Assembly: GCF_000423925.1 (NCBI RefSeq)
Contig: NZ_AUIX01000002.1
Span: forward strand, 186,001-250,000
DNA length: 64,000 nucleotides
Direction of reading: 5' to 3'
DNA from: Butyrivibrio sp. VCD2006
GTDB lineage: Bacteria; Bacillota; Clostridia; Lachnospirales; Lachnospiraceae
Shown: piece after piece, positions 63,091 to 64,000 of the stretch
How positions within the stretch are numbered: position 1 is the stretch's first letter
Layout of the letters: each line of letters starts with the position of its first letter
The notes under the pieces: generated by a model
Database searches by the model: none
What the model was told of the DNA's origin: nothing
The model's input: the letters and a program-made list of their open reading frames with translations, nothing else
Made by a program: the position numbers and the translations under genes

Positions 63091-63650
63091 TAATAAGAAA
63101 TTCCTATTTTTATGGAATGCACTTCTGTACTGGATATCTTGTGAAAGGGGGATTTTTTGAAGGCTTGTTTGGGGTTATCACAATTTAATCTTTTGTTGAC
63201 AATTCTTGGATTTGATAATATAGTGTTCGTTAGCCTTTAAGGCATTCTTGATTTATTCAATACGACATATGAAGTTTGATTTCGTCGTGAATTTCCATTA
63301 TTTGTGAACTATGGCTGCTAGGTTGATTAGGGGAGAAGGAGCCTTGGTTTGCTATTTTACTTATGCTGTTGTGTACGCATAAACCTTGCTGTTATTTGTG
63401 CGCTAATCTGTAATGTCATGCAGATAGTGTGCGTAATATTCTGCTGGTTTGTAGTGAAGTGAACTGACTTATAGTCTGCTGGCTTGTTAAAGTCCGTTGG
63501 TTTGTGGAGAAGAAAGTTGGTTTGTGAAGAAAGTAGGTCGGTTTGTGAAGAAATCTGTTGGTTTGTGACGTGAAATCAATACCTGATAATTTAATTTGGG
63601 AAGGATTTGATTGGGATTTGATCAGGATACTGAATTAAGCGGGTAGAGAG
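63091..63650. repeat. gap with about six TTGGTTTGT direct repeats
   Basis: GTTGGTTTGTGAAGAAA-type units lie at about 63446, 63481, 63499, 63519, 63539 and 63560, about 20 bp apart in the last five. No gene is visible in this stretch. Confidence 0.65.
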
Positions 63651-63669
63651 CTAGGATTGCACGACAAAA

Positions 63670-64000
63670 GCAGGAAATTGTAAAAAGACGTGTATCCATG
63701 AGCAGTTCATGAGCTTAGGTTGATGCAAGGGATACACGGCATATGACGGAAAATTATAAAAGGACGTGTATTCATGAGCAGGTCAAGAGCTTAGGTTAAT
63801 GCAAGGAATACACGGCATATGATGAAAAATTATAAAAGGACGTGTATCCATGAGCAGGTCATGAGCGTAGCGTGATACAAGGGATACACGGCATATGATG
63901 AAAAATTATAAAAAGACGTGTATCCATGAGCAAGTCAAGATCATAGCAGGATACAAGGAATACACGGCAAATAAAGGGAAATAGTAAAAGACGTGTAATT
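63670..64000. repeat. 76-bp palindromic tandem array (array C), runs off the window
   Basis: Units start with GACGTGTATCCATGAGCA at about 63687, 63763, 63839, 63915 and 63990, a period of 76 bp with a final 75. Each pairs GACGTGTATCC with a later GGATACACGGC or GGAATACACGG. The arms are the same GACGTGTA type as the first block of arrays A and B, but the period and loops differ. The array continues beyond the window. Confidence 0.92.

Overview
The window looks like chromosomal DNA of an anaerobic Firmicute of the family Lachnospiraceae, most likely close to Butyrivibrio or Pseudobutyrivibrio. The evidence is the moderately AT-rich composition, AGGAGG-type ribosome binding sites, a T-box leader on proS, DUF4364 and GPH-transporter genes, a thiolase typical of butyrate producers, and a domain-permuted GH3 beta-glucosidase of the kind known from Butyrivibrio. 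Genus is an inference; no rRNA is present.

Layout. 1-5.4 kb: repeat array, glycogen phosphorylase with a twin-operator promoter, acetyl-CoA acetyltransferase, an acidic protein, and an unannotated stretch that reads like a metal-regulated small RNA. 5.4-11.8 kb: a TetR repressor divergent from an MMPL/RND exporter and a large xxxLxxG-repeat lipoprotein. 11.9-17.9 kb: GH43 enzyme, ROK fructokinase, rarA, a membrane-anchored DUF5722 glycosidase-like protein, DUF4364. 18-23 kb: tRNA-Thr, repeat elements, small genes and decayed fragments. 23-35 kb: a rhamnose and plant-glycan locus with GH78 alpha-L-rhamnosidase, GPH symporter, permuted GH3, AraC regulator, rhaB, rhaA and rhaD. A 23-bp near-identical sequence lies upstream of both the rhamnosidase and the symporter. 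35-48.8 kb: single small enzymes (GNAT acetyltransferases, methyltransferase, HAD, VOC, YbaK, Nudix, HD, a carbamoyltransferase paralogue) mixed with truncated copies. 48.9-52.9 kb: hybrid histidine kinase and a DUF3237-like protein. 53-60.8 kb: a structured leader with a 21-codon reading frame, P-loop kinases, a split MutS-like ATPase, a MerR regulator and a membrane HAD phosphatase. 60.8-63 kb: T-box and proS. The end is another repeat array.

The most unusual feature is the density of intergenic palindromic repeats. At least six families are visible: (1) GGGGAAG/GATGAGG elements with exchangeable inner stems, (2) twin hairpins with a shared 25-nt loop but unrelated stems, (3) a compound GGTACC element present twice with nearly identical spacing, (4) GGGGACGGTTCT elements, one at the break point of a truncated gene, (5) a 54-bp hairpin array grown from the 3' end of rhaD, and (6) 64- and 76-bp arrays with GACGTGTA and GACAAGTAG arms. 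A recurrent theme is conserved loop or framework with changing but still complementary stems, which points to selection on structure. The strongest candidates for undescribed biology are the small RNA at about 5213-5355, the leader at 53049-53198, the GGTACC compound element and the covarying arrays.

Coordinates of sites were counted by eye and can be off by one or two bases. Function calls come from motif recognition without database searches.
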